NCBI RefSeq assembly: GCF_038006205.1 | Contig: NZ_JBBOUU010000001.1 | Location: forward strand, 2,730,001 to 2,794,000 | Direction: 5' to 3' | Source: Solibacillus sp. FSL R7-0668 | Lineage (GTDB): Bacteria; Bacillota; Bacilli; Bacillales_A; Planococcaceae | DNA: 64,000 nucleotides | Shown here: positions 63,213 through 64,000 of the stretch, piece by piece | How positions within the stretch are numbered: the stretch's first letter is position 1 | How the letters are laid out: every line of letters begins with the position of its first letter | Notes under the pieces: generated by a model | Seen by the model: only the letters and a program-made list of their open reading frames with translations | The model's database searches: none | What the model was told of the DNA's origin: nothing | Position numbers and translations under genes: made by a program

Positions 63213-63638
63213 CTACCATTTCGATTCAATATAATACTTTTTACTTAACAGTGCTGGCTCTAAAAGTTGGATTGCCAGCATGGAACTAAAATCCAGAGTT
63301 ATCTGTGTATCCGTTTTTTCTAGCCGAATAACATCCTTTATGGCATTTGTAGGCTGCTCCTCTAGATCAAATGCGTCTAAAAGCGTTAATATCACGCGGG
63401 ATGCTTCTATTGCCTCTAAGCGAAAGAAGCTTGTTGCTGTATGCTTTTTTGGATTTATCGTTGTGTACAATCTACATTCCTTTGTCGTAAAGCAAAATGG
63501 TATAGTATCGCTCCCTACAAGCTTTTCAAAAAAATGACCGTAATACTTTGACCAAGAATTCGCGAGCAAGTCTTGCATTTGTTTTAAATCGTTTAGTGCT
63601 CCATATAATACAGGTTGCTTATGATTTTCATTATTCAC
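63213..63638 (-). CDS. CotY/CotZ-like spore coat protein lacking most cysteines
   Basis: 141 residues. The arrangement GSDTIPFCF, then TSFFRLEAIEASRVILTLLDAFDLE in two parts, then DTQITLDFSSMLAIQLLEP parallels the CotY/CotZ/ExsY pattern (DTIPF, FFRVE, ATL-LL-A-D, then a VDLSCFCAIQCL-like end). The clustered Cys of that end are replaced by Ser, Leu and other residues; only two Cys remain (CF and EC). Start GTG 63638 with GGGGGAGAGG upstream. A sigma-K-like promoter lies at 63713-63742. The family call rests on pattern recognition and needs a profile search. Confidence 0.65.
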   Translation of the reverse strand: MNNENHKQPVLYGALNDLKQMQDLLANSWSKYYGHFFEKLVGSDTIPFCFTTKECRLYTTINPKKHTATSFFRLEAIEASRVILTLLDAFDLEEQPTNAIKDVIRLEKTDTQITLDFSSMLAIQLLEPALLSKKYYIESKW

Positions 63639-63712
63639 AAAACCTCTCCCCCTTCTTTTGTCGCGTATCTAGTCACTTTTGCAAATAGCCCTTCTTACAA
63701 AGTGCTTCCTTA

Positions 63713-63742
63713 TACGATATGACTGTGTGTGAATGATTGGTG
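63713..63742 (-). promoter_or_regulatory. Sigma-K-like promoter of the coat-like and fusion-ligase genes
   Basis: Minus strand CACC, 17 nt, CATATCGTA (CATANNNTA), about 75 nt upstream of the GTG at 63638. Confidence 0.6.
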
Positions 63743-63954
63743 ATAGGTTATGCCTAATTATTGCAATTTCAATTTTGTTTTTCTCGCTTTCTACGTTTCG
63801 TGGCTGTGCCTGTAGATTTTAAATAAACCCCAACTGACCACTACTGTTTTATGTTTATTGGCACTTTTAGCCGTGTCAAATTTTTGATAAGGTATCAATA
63901 ATCGCGAAACAACAATTAATCAGCTGAACGACAACATCTTGGAGGGCTTATTTT
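63743..63954. other. Upstream region of the edge gene
   Basis: No gene seen. A short inverted repeat TTGATA-AGG-TATCAA at 63884-63898 lies about 57 bp upstream of the last gene start and may be a regulatory site. Confidence 0.35.
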
Positions 63955-64000
63955 ATGGCAAAAACATCAACGCTCACGAAATCATCTAGTAAAACTTTCG
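63955..64000 (+). CDS. Start of an unidentified gene, cut by the window edge
   Basis: ATG at 63955 behind GGAGG (9-nt spacing) opens MAKTSTLTKSSSKTF and runs off the window. Too short to identify. The Ser/Thr/Lys-rich start gives no clear hint of function. Confidence 0.55.
   Translation, partial: MAKTSTLTKSSSKTF

Overview
The window is AT-rich DNA from a spore-forming Firmicute, most likely a Planococcaceae bacterium close to Lysinibacillus or Solibacillus. The evidence is gene content and order. From 16.2 to 46.1 kb the genes follow the Bacillus subtilis chromosome block rnhC, zapA, cvpA, polX, mutS2, yshE, lcfA, fadR, fadB, etfB, etfA, trxA, uvrC, lysC, yslB, sdhCAB, ysmA, gerE, ysmB, racE, rph, ysnA, ysnB, read mostly on the minus strand. 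GerE, a CotY/CotZ-like protein and YheC/YheD proteins confirm an endospore former.

Left flank (1-15.7 kb): a cut spermidine acetyltransferase gene (speG), a YkvI-type membrane protein, an MFS pump with an aldehyde dehydrogenase, and a seven-gene minus-strand operon (4.8-11.9 kb). That operon encodes an ADP-forming acyl-CoA ligase, two MaoC-type hydratases, a thiolase-like protein, a DUF35 protein and two acyl-CoA dehydrogenases. Its content resembles the actinobacterial igr (steroid side-chain) cluster. Next come a 674-aa protein with a Rep-like central region and a C-terminal XRE helix-turn-helix, a 55-aa basic protein, and a frameshifted YHYH/copper-amine-oxidase-like gene. A tRNA-Arg(UCU) leads into the core block.

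Core block (16.2-46.1 kb): RNA, nucleotide and cell-wall housekeeping (rph, rdgB, ysnB, racE), sporulation control (gerE behind a sigma-K-like promoter), succinate dehydrogenase, a lysine-riboswitch-controlled but active-site-divergent aspartokinase, DNA repair (uvrC, mutS2, polX), thioredoxin, and the fatty-acid beta-oxidation set with a 40-bp FadR-type palindrome. Differences from B. subtilis are the absence of gerM between racE and rph, an M42 peptidase gene between trxA and etfA, and a complete Hen1-Pnkp RNA repair cassette between yshE and lcfA in the opposite orientation.

Right flank (46.1-64 kb): a VOC protein, a divergent MFS pump/TetR pair, the DbpA RNA helicase, a divergent LysR/CofE-like ligase pair, a Met-Pro-Gly-rich protein and a double NlpC/P60 protein whose second domain is dead. 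The last 9 kb (54.8-63.6 kb) is the most unusual part. It holds two stand-alone MurF-like ligases, a YheC/YheD ATP-grasp protein, an amino-acid-ligase-type ATP-grasp protein preceded by a 30-aa small ORF, a YheC/YheD-Mur ligase fusion with a domain order like cyanophycin synthetase, a Cys-rich small protein and a Cys-depleted CotY/CotZ-like coat protein. Sigma-K-like promoters precede two of the transcription units. I infer a spore-surface peptide or polyamide ligation system of unknown product.
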